Source: Madurella fahalii (taxonomy: Eukaryota; Ascomycota; Sordariomycetes; Sordariales). From it: 64,000 nt of DNA. The position numbers and the translations under genes were made by a program. Numbering within the stretch: position 1 is the stretch's first letter; each line of letters begins with the position of its first letter. Positions 10,832 through 22,818 of this stretch are shown here, piece after piece. The notes beneath the pieces are model-generated. The model did no database searches and was not told where the DNA came from. It was given only the letters and a program-made list of their open reading frames with translations. Where the stretch lies: assembly GCA_029876055.1 (NCBI GenBank), contig CM056874.1:6572001-6636000 (forward strand), given 5' to 3'.

Positions 10832-13800
10832 TTACGCGATTGATGACAGTTTCTGCAATGCCAAAAGCACACCTGTTTAGGTCTTGTTAGCAATCATTGC
10901 TCTCCTGCTCCCCTCGCCTGACGAGGGGTTCGATGGGCCACTAACCGCTCACACCCTGTGTCAGGGTCGCTGTGGCTTCCGTGTTCCTCGCTCCCAAGCT
11001 AACGGTGACAACTTCCTTGACCACCTTCTCATCGCCTAGCGTGTTTGCCCACTTAAAAACCTTCTCGTCCTCGCGGCCGTCGCCCACCACCATGAGGAAG
11101 TCGACGGGAGACTTATGCTTCTCATCCGGTGCCATGTGTGCTTGCAGGTCGGTAAAGATCCTGTCCGCAGCAGTGCTCTTTGTCCAATCGATCGGCTCAA
11201 CGAGTACACAACCGTCCAGGGGAATAGCATGAACACGCTGCTCTTCGCACGCGTCGTTGATATGGCTCGCGCAATCTGTCGCTTGCCGCATCGCAGCTTC
11301 GTAGTCTTCAGCTGACTTGTAGTGGAAGATTAGGGAGCAGCGCCGCTCCTCAATTTCGGCACCAGGAGTGCGCTCCAGATAATACGTCAGGATGTTCTTG
11401 ACCGATTCCTTCCACGATCGAATCTGCTCCGCGTCCGCCATTTCCGTCCAGGTCTCGCTTCCGCAGTCCTTAAGGAAACAGCCATTCTCGGCAATGAGGC
11501 CTAGGTTAGGCACACGACGGAACAGACGATCCAGCTCTTCGGGCCGGCGACCGGACATGACGTAGATGGTGTTCCGCTCGTCAATGAGCAGATCGTTCAG
11601 AATGTCCATGGTGCGCTGAACCCTCCGATGTTAGCGCAATCCTGGGCAGAAGCCAAGAGGCGGAAAATAGGGATATATATCATCCTTACCTGTGGGCTCA
11701 CGGGTATGATCTGGTTGACGGGGCCCCAGCTAACCAATGTGCCTTCAAAGTCGAGAATGAAGAGTCTCCTCTCTGTGTTTCTGTACTGTTGGATGAGGGT
11801 ATTCATCGAAAGACGTGGGACTGAGGTCTGATCGCGGCGATGCTGCTCCTCATAGACACGATCTAGGCGCGACATAAACTCGCTGAACCAGTGTGAGCCA
11901 GTGTGTAAGTTGACAGCCTCGAATAACTTCGTCCATCTCATCTCCTTTTCCTCGTCGCTCATCTCCAGTGCTCTCTTGATGGCGTCAGCACAGGCCCTGT
12001 AGTCCCATGGGTTGACCGACAATTCGTTTCCGCCGAAGAGAGACGATGTGCCAGTGAACTCGGATAAAATCAGGGACCCGTGCTTCTTCTCACTAATCTT
12101 GCCATCCTGGCAATAGAGATATTCGTGCGACGTCAGGTTCATGCCCTCGCGCTGGCTGGTGATCATCAAGGCGTCTGCGATGCTCAGGAGAGCCAGATAT
12201 TGAGCGTAGTCAATATCTTGCTTCAGGTAGACGACGGGTTGGTACGCCAGGTTCGCCCAGGACGAGTTGACACGAGTGACAATGTCTGAAACGGTGGCGT
12301 CCAGCTCGCTCTTCTCACTAGTCGATAGCGCAACCTGGATTAAGACAATGTTGTCTCGCCACTCGGGGTTCTTGTTTAAGAAGAGCTCGTAAGAGAGGAG
12401 CTTCTGCCTTACACCGCGGACGTGGTCAAGCTTGTCCCGCGCAACGATGAGCTTCTTGCCGGCGTATCGCTCGCGCATGATGTTTAACCACTTCTTCACC
12501 TCGTCCTCTTCGCGGTGTTCGCTTAGGCTCACCGGATCGATACCGATCGGCAGATTGACTACGTCGACGAAACGATCTTCCAGTTGCAGCCCGTCTGGAG
12601 TTGCCTCGGCACTCAGGAGCCGGCTGCATGTCTGGAGGAAATGCCGAGTGTACTCGTGGATCTGGAAGCCGATCAAATTGGCCCCGAGCATCCCCTCAAG
12701 CAGTTGCTTCCGGACGGCGAGACATCTGAACACCTCGGACGAGGGGAAGGCAACGTGGAGGAAGAAGCCAATCTTTGCATCCGGCAACTTCTTGCGTATC
12801 ATTCCAGGGACGAGAAGCAAGTGATAATCGTGAATCCAGATTACATCGCCCCTCTTCCAGTTCTTGACAATCTTATCGGCAAAGGCCTGGTTGACGTTGA
12901 CGTAGTACTTCCATGAGTGGTCCTCGTAGGCCTTGCTCTTGGGGTTATCGGGGATCTGATAGTGGAATACAGGCCAAAGGATCTGCTTGCAGAAGTGCGA
13001 GTAATGGCCGTCAAAGTCCTTATCAGAGCAGCAAACCGTCAGCATGTCATGCTCCGTAGCTAGCTTGTCCTCAATGTCCTGAAGCTGCTGGGTGCCTTGG
13101 AGCGCGTCGGTCGGCATACCCAAGGTTCCGACCCATGTGTATTCTCCCAGTTTGCCCTCCCTCGCAGCAGCCTCGGCAGCGTTGCGCAACCCTCCATTGC
13201 CCTGGTCAGCATTGACAACTTTCCAGTTCGCGTAGGCGAAGACCCGGTCATGGCTATCACTCCTGATGAGAGGCCGTGGTTGCGTGATCCCCTGGCGGCC
13301 CATCTCCTTTGCCTTTTGGTGCAGGAGGCTCCGGCTTTTTTCCAACAGTGAGGGAGGGGGCGGCGAGTTCGCTCGCGACATTGGTTGGTCTGGACGACCT
13401 CCCCAGGTGGGGGAGCTTCGGTCGGCCGGCGCTCGGAGGCCATCCGTGTCCCCTGTCACGAGGGGCGGAAGGTATGCACGGGCGCCGTCCTCGTTCTCAA
13501 ACGGATCATCACGCTTCTTTTCTTCCGTGGGAGTTTGAGGGGGAGTGATATTTTTAGGCTGGAACAAACTGGGCTGTCTTTCGAGCGGCGCCGGCTTGCT
13601 GACTGGGGGCTGTTTCTTCTCGGAAAGAGAACCCCGCGGTGGGGTACCTGGAAGGGTAAAGTGGATGGTTTTGGGGAGAAACCTGTGGCAGAGTACGGCG
13701 AATTAGTTCCCGCAGCTCCCAAACTACGTGGATGAGGTTCGGGCATCGATACTAGCTCTGCGCAACCAGCGAGTAGCGTCGGGCTAAGGGGTGGCCTTTT

Positions 13801-13845
13801 TGGCAGACAGGTATTGACTTACAGGGAGGCGATGAAGACAGTCAT
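10832..13845 (-). CDS. trehalose synthase complex regulatory subunit (Tps3/Tsl1-like)
   Basis: Large non-catalytic subunit of the trehalose-6-phosphate synthase/phosphatase complex. Exons 13845-13823 (23 nt, MTVFIAS plus part of the next codon), 13682-11690, 11615-10955 and 10872-10832 (41 nt) give 905 residues. The order is a Ser/Pro-rich N-terminus, a GT20 synthase-like domain (about residues 150-620; WIHDYHLLLVPGMIRKKLP, HVAFPSSEVFRCLAVRKQLL, QREGMNLTSHEYL), then a HAD phosphatase-like domain. The phosphatase motifs are altered: motif I reads DFEGT (about 652-656) instead of DxDGT, and motif III reads GDGREDE (about 850-856) instead of GDDxTDE. Loss of the second Asp should abolish phosphatase activity, which is characteristic of Tps3/Tsl1 and argues against an active Tps2. 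A short first exon ending in SLFLP is typical of this subfamily. A CRE-like TGACGTAA lies 447 bp upstream. A catalytically weak Tps2 paralogue is the main alternative. Confidence 0.88.
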
Positions 13846-16800
13846 GGTGGGCAAACCGAGCGTCCGGCTGAATTGAACCGCTAATTCGTTGGTGTCGAGA
13901 GATGCAGCGAAGACGGATGCTACTGAGTCTTTTGGTTTGTCGAGCCCATGGGACGGGTGTCACAGAATTGGAGAACTAGACTCGTACTGGCGCGTCGTGC
14001 CGGGGACGGGGTATTGTGCTAGCACAATTGGCCAGTTATGCACGATGTGGGATTTCGTTGCAGGTTCGAGGCTGGCACGGGGTCTGCGAGGTCCTCGTCA
14101 AAAAGATATAGACCCGGAGAACACAAAGGACCTGAGAATGGACTGCTCGGGAAGCGCCTGTTTCAGAACGTTAGCTCTCGGTTGCAGCTCCCCGGGCCGA
14201 GTCTAGCTGGGATTCTGAAATTGAACAAGGGCGATGACGATGGCGCGCGTGTTAGCGCAGTGTCCACCCGAGCAAGAGGCGCCGTCACCTCTGACGTAAG
14301 AGTCCCGGGAAGATGCGGAGCATTGACTTTCGACTACAAAAGTCGACGAAACGGGTGGCTTCGCTCAATGCATTGTCTGTATATAAAATTGGGTGGTACG
14401 GTGTCAAAACGGGTCACACTTGCCTGACTGTTCTGGACAACGGATGCTGAGATCGACTTGATGATCGACCCGTCTTGCAAAAGAGGCTGATGAGGGTGTC
14501 TCAATCCTAGTAAGTCTGGAGAGATGGCTCGGCCCGGGCGGAGTAAGGTAGTGAGGAATCGAGGACGGGATCCGTTAGGAGAATTGAGCTTGACACCAGT
14601 AGCAGAGAGGCCACGGAAGATGCGGGAAAGCAGGAGGTCCTTGAATCGCTTTTTTATCTGGACCAGCAGCTCGCTCCGGGCAGAGTAGAAGTTCTCCAAG
14701 GACACCATGTGAGTGGGGTTTGCTTGGGCTGGGCAGCAGTCGTCCCGCACCTGCTGCTCGTCATTCCAGCCCAGAACTGGATTGATCCAGAGAGGGGATG
14801 CAACAGACAGGGGTTTCCGACACGGGTCAGACGGTCCATTCAGCTTCTCCGTTTGACTCGCCTCAACGCCAGTCCGTTTCTCGACTGCCCTCACATTATG
14901 GCCTTGGTTCGTCAATGTCAAAAAAAAAAAACCGCTAGAACAAAAAAACAGCTCGAAGCGACTCTTACATCCATCCACAACTTTCTTCTCATCATCTATC
15001 ACTTCTGAGCGTCAATTGACGACACCCACCTTGAACTCGCGCACTTGGACGCCTGACTTCCTTTTCGGTGTCCATCACGTAATTAATTCCCCAAGTTACC
15101 GTAGGGGGCGCCAGGTTATGGGCTGCATGTTGACAAGCAAGCTTGGCTCGGGAGCGTGCAACAGATTTCTCTTGCTCCAAGACACTCATATGGAGGGGAT
15201 CGACGGAGGCTAGACTCTCAGGTCCTAAATCTAGGTATCACAATGACATTTGAGGTTTCGCCCTCTTTACATTGGCTTGCGGGCCACCTATCAGATGGGA
15301 ATCCCCAACGGAGCCGAAAATGTCCCTCGCCTTAGGCGTGCATTCTCGGCAAACGCAGAAGCATTCCTTGGACGTTTCGAGTACCGAATTCTGCCCTGCT
15401 TGAGCGGCCTCCAACGGGGGTGCCATTCCTCCGGGAATCACGGGTTTACACCTAACTCGAGGTTTGACCAGCCCACAATACAACGAGTGCTGCACCAAGA
15501 CCAATCGAGGATAACCTGCCAAGCCCGCTGTCCCGTGCACAACGGCCTGGAAACGGCACGGTGATTACGCAGTTCTGACTTCCAACGGTTTCCAGAAGCC
15601 AGGAGGGCCCTTGTGTTTCCTGGTTGTGGACGGAGATGAACGTCCTCCCAACGCCTAAGTTGCAATCGGCTCTACCGAGTCCTAACCCACTTGAAACAAA
15701 AGGCCACTTTGTTGTGGATGTACGTTCCGTTGTAGCGGCTTCGACTCCGACAATCCGGCCGAGGTGAATCCCACCTGCCCAAGTCGCGACGATGCGGTTC
15801 ATGTTCAGAGGTGGTTGGTCGGAAAGGAAAGGAGGGGGAGGGGTTGAGGGGCAACCATCACGACAATCTTTTTTGGGGTTGTTAGCCCATGGGATGCATA
15901 ACTGCTGACCATACTCACCCGCCTGTATCCCAACGCAATATGGCTTCCCGCTGTTGTCTTAAAAGATTGACATTGCAGCTACGGTTGCCCAAGCAGCGCA
16001 GATCCCATCGCAAAAACCGAGTATTCTCCACACTTCTTCGTCCCCACTGGGACGCGGCATCGAAATAACGAGGCTCACGAATTGAAACGTCTGGCTGGAC
16101 AACATTTACGTTCCACCGAATCCCCGTCCACTCACAACAACAGTCTGCAGAACGTGCCAGGGGCTGATTAAAAGAGTTAGAACTCGGCAGCCAAGCGCCG
16201 TCAGGAGGCGCAAGCGGCACCCTTTTGGCCGCAATGGCACACTTCTGACAAACTGGCACTGATACTGATACTTGGCACACAAGGAAAATTTTCTTATCCA
16301 GCGCCAGTCGGCCGCAAAGACCCAGCCGCATTGGGTCGTTTGATGTACGCCAAACCAAATGAACATGGGAGTGGTGACCCGAGATCTTCCGAAGCGATAT
16401 GGTGCGTTGATAGGCTAAAGTCGTCTGCCTATCCACCACCTTCTTTTTCACGATGACTTCCAAATCCAGGAGCTGCGGCAATCCGGCCCAGAATTGGCGC
16501 CTTGCGCGACACCTGAGCACCAGTGTCTCGGCCGTCCCATCGTGCCTCGAAAGCAAGGAGAAAAAAAAATAGCTCATAATGAATGCCCAGCGTGGTCGTG
16601 AAGCGGGATCCGTGCCAGGATCACAGACACCGAGTGGCCGAGAGAGTTGTCAACAATCTAGTTGACCGGGGCTGTGGAAGACTGACAGCTTTGTGAGAAC
16701 CGCCGAACAACGCGCCGCAGCGGTTATCACTGTTACCGTTGACGATAGACGACCCGATGCAATCCCCACACAATGCACCCCTCCCTTTGGGTAGAATCTA

Positions 16801-18106
16801 CAATGTATGCTCCACTCGCGCTGGATCGACCTGGCCCTGTCGCGTTTCTGGCAAGTTCTAGAGTGGACGAAGCGGGCTGCAGCGACAAAGCAACGCCCAT
16901 TCCCCGAGCGGCCCCCGGTATGGGACGGCCCGCAGTGGTATTCTGCCAGAACGTCCACTTAGTGTACATCATAGGTTTGGACATGGCAAATCCATGGTGT
17001 CTTAGGTGGGGAACAATCCAGATGGACATTTTGCATGTGCCTCGCTCTTGGCTCTGCAGGTGAGCAGCACAGCGTCTCGTGCTGGGGGATTGAGCAATTG
17101 GTCCCAGGCCGAGTCTCGATGGTGACGCATGAGCTGAGCTGCAACCCATGGGCATGTTGTAAAATGCCAAAGTCCTGTTTCTCCGGTAAATATGGATGCA
17201 TGCTGCTATCCGGGTCCTGCGGGCTGCAAGGAGGACGGGTTCATGGCAAACATTGCTCCCGCAACGGACGATGGCCAGCAACCTCGAAATTCTGACGGTG
17301 CACCCAGAGACGGAAACCGGTTCGTGGCCTGGACCCAGAACTGCCGAGCATTGACAGAATGCTACCGTTCCCAACGTGCGCCGGACCTGGAATCCAAGCT
17401 AGGCTGACGAAAATGCCGCTGATAATCGGAGAAGCTTCCCGCCAAGTTCCATCAAGCCCTGCGGCCGCCATTGCCGCCCGGCCTCTCCGCCAGCGGGGTT
17501 CACGATGCATCCCGATATCCAGGCGGCAACGGAGGAGAAGGGACACAAAGTAACACAACATGAGATGGCATACCCGGAATCTCGAAAGGTGCCGCCCCAA
17601 CGGCGGCATGACGGCGAGCACATGCCGAGGCTACTATCTGTGGAAAACGTAGGACCCTCCCTCCCCATCACCGACGGCCGAACGCGCGGAATGCTGCGCC
17701 ATACGCGCGAGCGGTTCGTCAACCTATCAGCCCGGATCCGCCATAACGCCATCTCGGTGAAGGGGGGGCGGCCGCGTTGCCCTGCTGTGTAAATGGCCCG
17801 TCCCTGGAGTTCCCGGATAGGGAAGTTTGCAAAAAGTGGTAAAGTGACACGCATCGCTGCGGCCGTGTCGGCTTGTCCTGGTGTGATATCGCTGTCGTAT
17901 CTCCCAATACGCGATGGGCTGCCTCCTTGTAGGCTGCGCCTTCGGTACAGTACAACGATGCTTAGTGTGACGCAGGGACCTCCACACGTCAATGCGCAGG
18001 AGCAGGCAAAGCGCAGTTCAGGGGCTCACTTCCATCGCATCGTCTCAGACGATATTGTATAGCACGGCAGGGTATCATTGATTCCCGTTTTCACTTTCTT
18101 GCTCAC
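13846..18106. other. 4.3-kb stretch without a supported gene
   Basis: Contains the promoter and any 5' UTR of the trehalose-subunit gene on the left and the RSA4 3' end on the right. Several frames of 190-222 codons occur on the minus strand (14334-15002, 15915-16577, 16733-17374, 17399-17992), but they lack domains, signal peptides and sensible splice partners, and their composition looks random. A 12-A run lies near 14920-14932. No RNA gene recognised. Confidence 0.4.
14292..14299 (+). promoter_or_regulatory. CRE-like bZIP site upstream of the trehalose-subunit gene
   Basis: TGACGTAA occurs 447 bp upstream of the minus-strand start at 13845, and an inverted CGTCA half-site lies a few bases away at 14283-14287. 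Atf1/CREB-type bZIP factors bind such sites, and trehalose genes are often stress-induced. The match is seen; regulation by it is inferred. Confidence 0.3.
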
Positions 18107-19997
18107 TTAGTTCCTCCACGTCCTCACCGCCTTGTCTTTCCCGCCTGAGCCGACCATCTTCCCGTCGGCCGCCCAGTCCACGGCGTAGATCTGATAGGGG
18201 GGCATGTTAGTCGGCATTGCGGGGACAGAGATGAGCGTTCTGCATACCTCGTCTTCATGGCCCGGCAGATCCATTGCGAGATTCCCGGTTCGCGCGTTCC
18301 ACACTTTTAGAGTGCAGTCTTTGCTGCCTGTGACGAGGAGTCTGCTGTCGGCAGACCAGGCGCATTGGTAGACCTGGGGTTGTGATATTAGCAAGGGCTC
18401 ACCTGTAGTCGGAAACGGTGCTTGAACCTACCGGCGCAACATGGCCTCGTAAGTTCTTGAGAAATTTGCCGTCCCTGGCGTTCCAGAGTTTCTGCATGGG
18501 ATGTTAGTGCTCCAATCATGAGCTTTGATCGATGAAGACTGACTGTGCTGTTATCCCAGCCGGCACTGGCGATGAGGGTGCCGTCGGGCGAGAACTGCAC
18601 TTGGTTGACTTTGTTTTGGTGACCCAGCAGCCGTGCTACGGGCTTGTTACCGTTGTTGGTCGGATCCCACAGGTACATGGTGAAGTCGTCACTCGCCGAA
18701 ACCAACCGCTCGGCTACCTTGCCTTGGATCTTGGCCGCCTTCTCGAACCTCTCCTTCGCTTTCGCTCTCTTGCCTTCCTCTGTGTCGGGTACTTCCTTGG
18801 TATGATCGAAATATCCGGTCCGGAGGACATGGTCGCTAGACAACGCTAGATGGTTGATCCAGTGGCCGTGGGCAGTGAAGTTGTGCACCAAGGTGCCCTT
18901 GACAGCGTCCCAGACCCGCACGGACTTGTCGTGCGAACCCGTGTAGATCATGCCGGTGCCTCCCCACCGTACACAGCTGACCGAGCCCTTGTGCCCGCTG
19001 AGGACGTGCTCGGTACGGCCCGAGTTGACTAGCCATATCCGGCACGTCCCGTCTTTGCTCGCGCTTGCGAGACGGGCGGTGCCGTCGCGCCAGACTAGTT
19101 GTAGAAGTTAATGTAAATGCTGATTCCGGTGTCCAGGGGCTAAGGACTCACGATGATATGGCTCCCACACCACGGCCAGCACCCACTTGGCATGACCCTT
19201 GAAGTCCTGTCCAAACGGCCGCCCACTCTCAGGATCCCAGATCCGCACCGTCTTGTCCATGGAACAGGTGGCTAGACGTTGGCCGTCAGGGCTCCAGCTT
19301 ACGCCCAGAACCCAGCCGGTGTGTCCCTTCAATGTGTGTTTAGGTGTACCCGAGTCTGTGTCCCAGATACGGGCCGTGTTGTCTCCGCTGCCGGTAGCCA
19401 GGCGGCTCGACGATACGGGGGAGAACTGGCATGCGAGAATTGGCTGGCCGTGACCGGGAATTCGATGCGCCAGGCGTGAGACGGCTTGTACCCTGAAGAC
19501 GGCTTGGGGTTCTGCGCTGAGGGTGATCGTGGTTCTGGCCTTGCTATTAGCACCAGGACATCACGCAAGCGGAGTATGCGCCGGCCGAAACGTACTCGAA
19601 GGGGTTAAATACGCCATGTTTTTGGAGCAGCCCTAGCAGGTCGGTGGGATATTGGTCGATGATCACGTCCTTGCCGGGGATATGGATGCGGAAGCGGTAG
19701 GGCGTAAAGTCTTCGCGGTCCTGGGTGTTCTAACATTAGTATGAGGGTGGTCCAATGATTACAGCCACATACCCTCCCTAGAAGCGTGTTGAGCAGCGTT
19801 GAGACATTCTTCTCTGTTGCATCGGCAAAGTTGATTTCGATCACGTCGGCCATTTGATTGCCATCGCTGTCAACGAAGTTGGCCTTGAAGGACCCGAGGT
19901 CCGTGGCCAAGAGCGGCGCGACATCTTGCTGTGTTTGTGTGCGTTCAATCTCTTCTCTCTTCTGCCGCTTCGACGGCGGCGGTAATATTGTCGCCAT
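18107..19997 (-). CDS. RSA4: ribosome assembly protein Rsa4 / Notchless (NLE1)
   Basis: WD40 protein of the pre-60S particle. The AAA+ ATPase Rea1/Midasin pulls on its N-terminal ubiquitin-like NLE domain to remodel the particle in the nucleus. Seven exons: 19997-19773, 19729-19596, 19543-19152, 19094-18544, 18491-18432, 18373-18248 and 18190-18107, giving 523 residues against 515 in yeast. The N-terminal basic segment PPPSKRQKREE could be a nuclear localisation signal. The NLE domain spans about residues 30-120. It is followed by about eight WD repeats with clear GH...WD spacing, for example GDNTARIWD, SMDKTVRIWD, SHDKSVRVWD, SKDCTLKVWN and the terminal GGKDKAVRTW. The insert rich in Lys/Glu after GYFDHTKEVP, between two repeats, is also present in yeast Rsa4. 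All junctions keep frame, and exon 5 is only 60 nt. Identity is firm. Confidence 0.95.
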
Positions 19998-20310
19998 AGT
20001 TTAACCTATAACTCGGTTCTGTTTGCTCTGTAGGCGTCAGTTCATCGAGTTCAATCGGCCAGGTGCGGGACAGCGGGAAAATTTTGGCGGTGAAGCGGTG
20101 CAGAATCACTAGCCCCACAAAGATCGTTCAGGCCCTGGCGAGCCATCCACTGCTGCATTTCCCGGCGCATCAACTAAGAACCAAATCCAGCAAAAACTTC
20201 GAGTGTCAATTTGATCGGAATATCATTGATTCAACCAATAGTACAAATAGGAAGAGGATCTCTTGTCCAGGAGCTCCTCACACATCTCGCGCCCGACGAC
20301 ACCAGCTCAA

Positions 20311-21014
20311 CTACCGCTGCGAGCTTCTGCCGCGGTAGCGCCTCTTTTCGGAATAAAAGTCGCTGCCGTCGCTACTGCTGTCGTAGCTATCGTATCTCCG
20401 TTCTGACCGGCCCCTGGAATCGTGCCGGACTGAAGAGCTTCGACTGACTCGCGACCTGGATGAAGCGTTCGATGAGGAAGGGCTGTACGTCTCGAGGCGG
20501 ACGAACTGGTCTGGATGTGCGCCAATTCTTCCGCGTCGATCCGTAGAGTACTCAATGTTGCCGCCCCGGTGCGGCCGGTCGATGTATGACGGGCTGTCGG
20601 CATACGAGACGGAGTGCCGCCGCTTGCTCCGGTCGTAGGTCCTCGAGCGTTCGTTGGCCGTTACCGGCGCGCCGTTCTCGAGGATCCTAAGATGAGCGCG
20701 GATTCTGCGCAGGGCAGTTACTGTGAAAGCACATCAGTCCGGCTTGTCGCACGGTAAGTCCACGCATGATACTCACGGTCCTTCTCAACCTTGGCCACCA
20801 AGAACTTCTCGTACCACAGCTCGTATTCGGCGGTGCTCATGAGGCCGTCATAGTATGCCCTGCGCAGTCTGCGGAAGACATGGGGCGCCTCATCGTCGCA
20901 TTCCCTGGACTCTTGCTTCTTCTTCACCATACGGCGGAGCTCCCAACTCGATTTGATCGAGGTGACGATGCTACCGCATGCGGCCATGGTTGCCAAGACC
21001 ACCGGGACACCCAT
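20311..21014 (-). CDS. unknown protein with hydrophobic N-terminus and Arg/Ser-rich tail
   Basis: Two exons, 21014-20777 and 20720-20311 (56-nt intron, donor GTGAGT), give 215 residues. I do not recognise the function. Residues 2-20 (GVPVVLATMAACGSIVTSI) are hydrophobic and could be a signal anchor. A charged segment follows with the pattern FRRLRRAYYDGLMSTAEYE, then a helical stretch running across the splice junction (KDLTALRRIRAHLRILENG). The last 120 residues are disordered and rich in Arg, Ser and Tyr, ending GRSSQR. The splice keeps the helix continuous, which supports the model. It lies about 310 bp upstream of RSA4 on the same strand. A mitochondrial or ER membrane role would be a guess. 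Confidence 0.7.
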
Positions 21015-22438
21015 CGTGAGATGATTTTTGGGCCCCTGGGCCTGGAAAGTGTTGTGTAAAACACGGTATTTTGAGGTGATAAGTCGTAGTAGCTAACACG
21101 GTAGTTGATGGCCAAGCGCTACTGAAAAGCGAGGTGGGAGCTGCTCTAGAAAAAGGACTCCGATGAGCGCAAGGACCATCGTGAAACTCCAGGATAAGGA
21201 TGCTAGAGGACGTCTCATCATAGCCCACGAACTGCCGACGCACAAGCGCGCCATTCTCCGACATGGTCCGATCCTCAGCCTCCGGCCGTCATTTTCGGCC
21301 TGAAACCCAACACAGGCCTGGCGTGGCCCGCCCCGGACCCACTTGACCGGCCCCGGCTTGGCAATCCGCAGCCCGTGATGCCCGGCCTCCCCATACACCG
21401 TCTGGTTTACTAGGTGGCGGGGCTGGAGACATCCCGAGATAGGCTGGTAGACACATATGGTGCATTCCGGACGAAAATCGAGCTAGTCCTTTAGTGCGGT
21501 GTGTAGGACAACCTTTCTGCTGCCCTGTAGGTGATCCCGGAGCTGCCAAGACCATCTCCATCATCGCATCTGTCGTGCTCAGTCCTTCTGTCATTCCCAA
21601 TTGCACACTCTCTGACTAGGGCACTGATGGTCCATATGGGCTAGACGTACGCTATCCAAAGATTCCGGTACATGACGCTCGCAGGCTCATCAGACGAACT
21701 ACACTCAAAAGAACTCGTCTGCCTGATGAATTGCGCGCCTCTCACCCGCATTTGGGTTGGGGAAGAGGGATTGCTTACTACTCGGTCCGTCAACTTGTGC
21801 CGCCAAATTCCCCGCGCTGGGCCTCTGTGTAAGGTACTGTACACATAGAATACTGGGCCTGGGTTGCTTACATGAGAGCTAAGCCCGTTGGGTTCGTTGT
21901 CCCCACTCTCGAATTTCAGGCTGTGCCGCAAGCCACTTGGGGCGCCCGCAGCACCAAGAGAAAAAGGCCCTGAAACTGGGCTGTTCTTCCGGGACCCGTT
22001 TGCCCAGATTGAAACGAAACCGGTATATATTCTAAGGCCGGCTCCTTTGTCACGGGCTTTCTGGCCGGGCCACGCCTCACTGATCTGACGTGGTATCACC
22101 CGGTGCCCCGCTGGGTCTGCGACATCGTCCTCGTCTTGTGTCCCCCTCGCACTTCTCGGCGGATTGTTCGTTACGTAGCCGGTTCACGGTTTGACACCCA
22201 CGTCGGACTTCTATTGCAACCCACTGACCCATTGTGGTTGAGACCGGGACCGCCGCCAATCCGTGATCTTTTCCTCCCGGCAGATCTTAATCAATTGAAA
22301 CTTTTCGAACGCCCCTCTTTTTCGAGTGGGCGTGATCTTGCCCCCTCCCTTGGGTTCAGGTACAGTACAATTCGACCATTACCGGTTCCGGACCTCATCC
22401 CCGCCACGTGGAGGGCAAAGGCGCCCGCCAAATACGCC
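21015..22438. other. divergent intergenic region
   Basis: Lies between the minus-strand unknown gene and the plus-strand small Cys-rich gene, so it should hold both promoters. A frame continues upstream of 22439 in the same phase as the small gene (from 22103), but it has no domain and I prefer the ATG at 22439. Nothing else supported. Confidence 0.4.
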
Positions 22439-22818
22439 ATGGGGTATTACTATGAACAAGAGCCAGCGCCGCAGTACTAGTATGTGCATATCGTGCCATT
22501 TCTCGATTAGATAGCTGAAGAGACACGGGTTTTCTTTCTCAGCTAGCGGAGCAATACTAACACCAATCAAGCACCCGACCGCCTCCTAGGGCTCATCAAG
22601 CCCGACCTAGCCGTAGCTACATAGTTCAGGTCGAGGCGTTGCGGCCGATTTCGCCCTCACCGACACGCGTCATCGTCGTGGAAAAGAGGAGACGGGAGGA
22701 GAGTGTCGGTTTCTGGTCTTGGTTCTGCGGCTCTTTTTGTTGCTGCTGGGCTTGCTGCGCATGTGTTGATGAATGCTCGGGAACTTGCTGTCCGCGCAAG
22801 TATGATGACTCTGACTAA
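22439..22818 (+). CDS. small Cys-rich C-terminal membrane-type protein (CYSTM-like)
   Basis: Two exons, 22439-22479 and 22572-22818, encode 95 residues. The intron has donor GTATGT, a perfect TACTAAC branch site at about 22554 and an acceptor after CAATCAAG; splicing joins TA|C without a frame break. The protein starts MGYYYEQEPAPQYYTRPPPR, a Tyr/Pro/Gln-rich head. A basic stretch VIVVEKRRREE follows, then a Trp/Phe/Cys-rich segment SVGFWSWFCGSFCCCWACC, and the tail ends CPRKYDDSD. The layout (Pro/Gln/Tyr head, short Cys-cluster tail) resembles CYSTM-type tail modules of small eukaryotic stress proteins, which are thought to insert in membranes. That family link is an inference from composition; the exon structure is directly supported. 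Each exon alone is too short to stand out as a gene. Confidence 0.68.

Noticed and set aside
14334..15002. 222-codon minus-strand frame upstream of the trehalose-subunit gene
   Set aside because: Contains translated poly-A/T (FFFLTL-type runs) and no recognisable domain; better seen as leader or spacer.
15915..16577. 220-codon minus-strand frame
   Set aside because: Random-looking composition with no domain, signal peptide or splice partner.
17399..17992. 197-codon minus-strand frame downstream of RSA4
   Set aside because: No domain; overlapping plus-strand frames of similar quality suggest chance openness.
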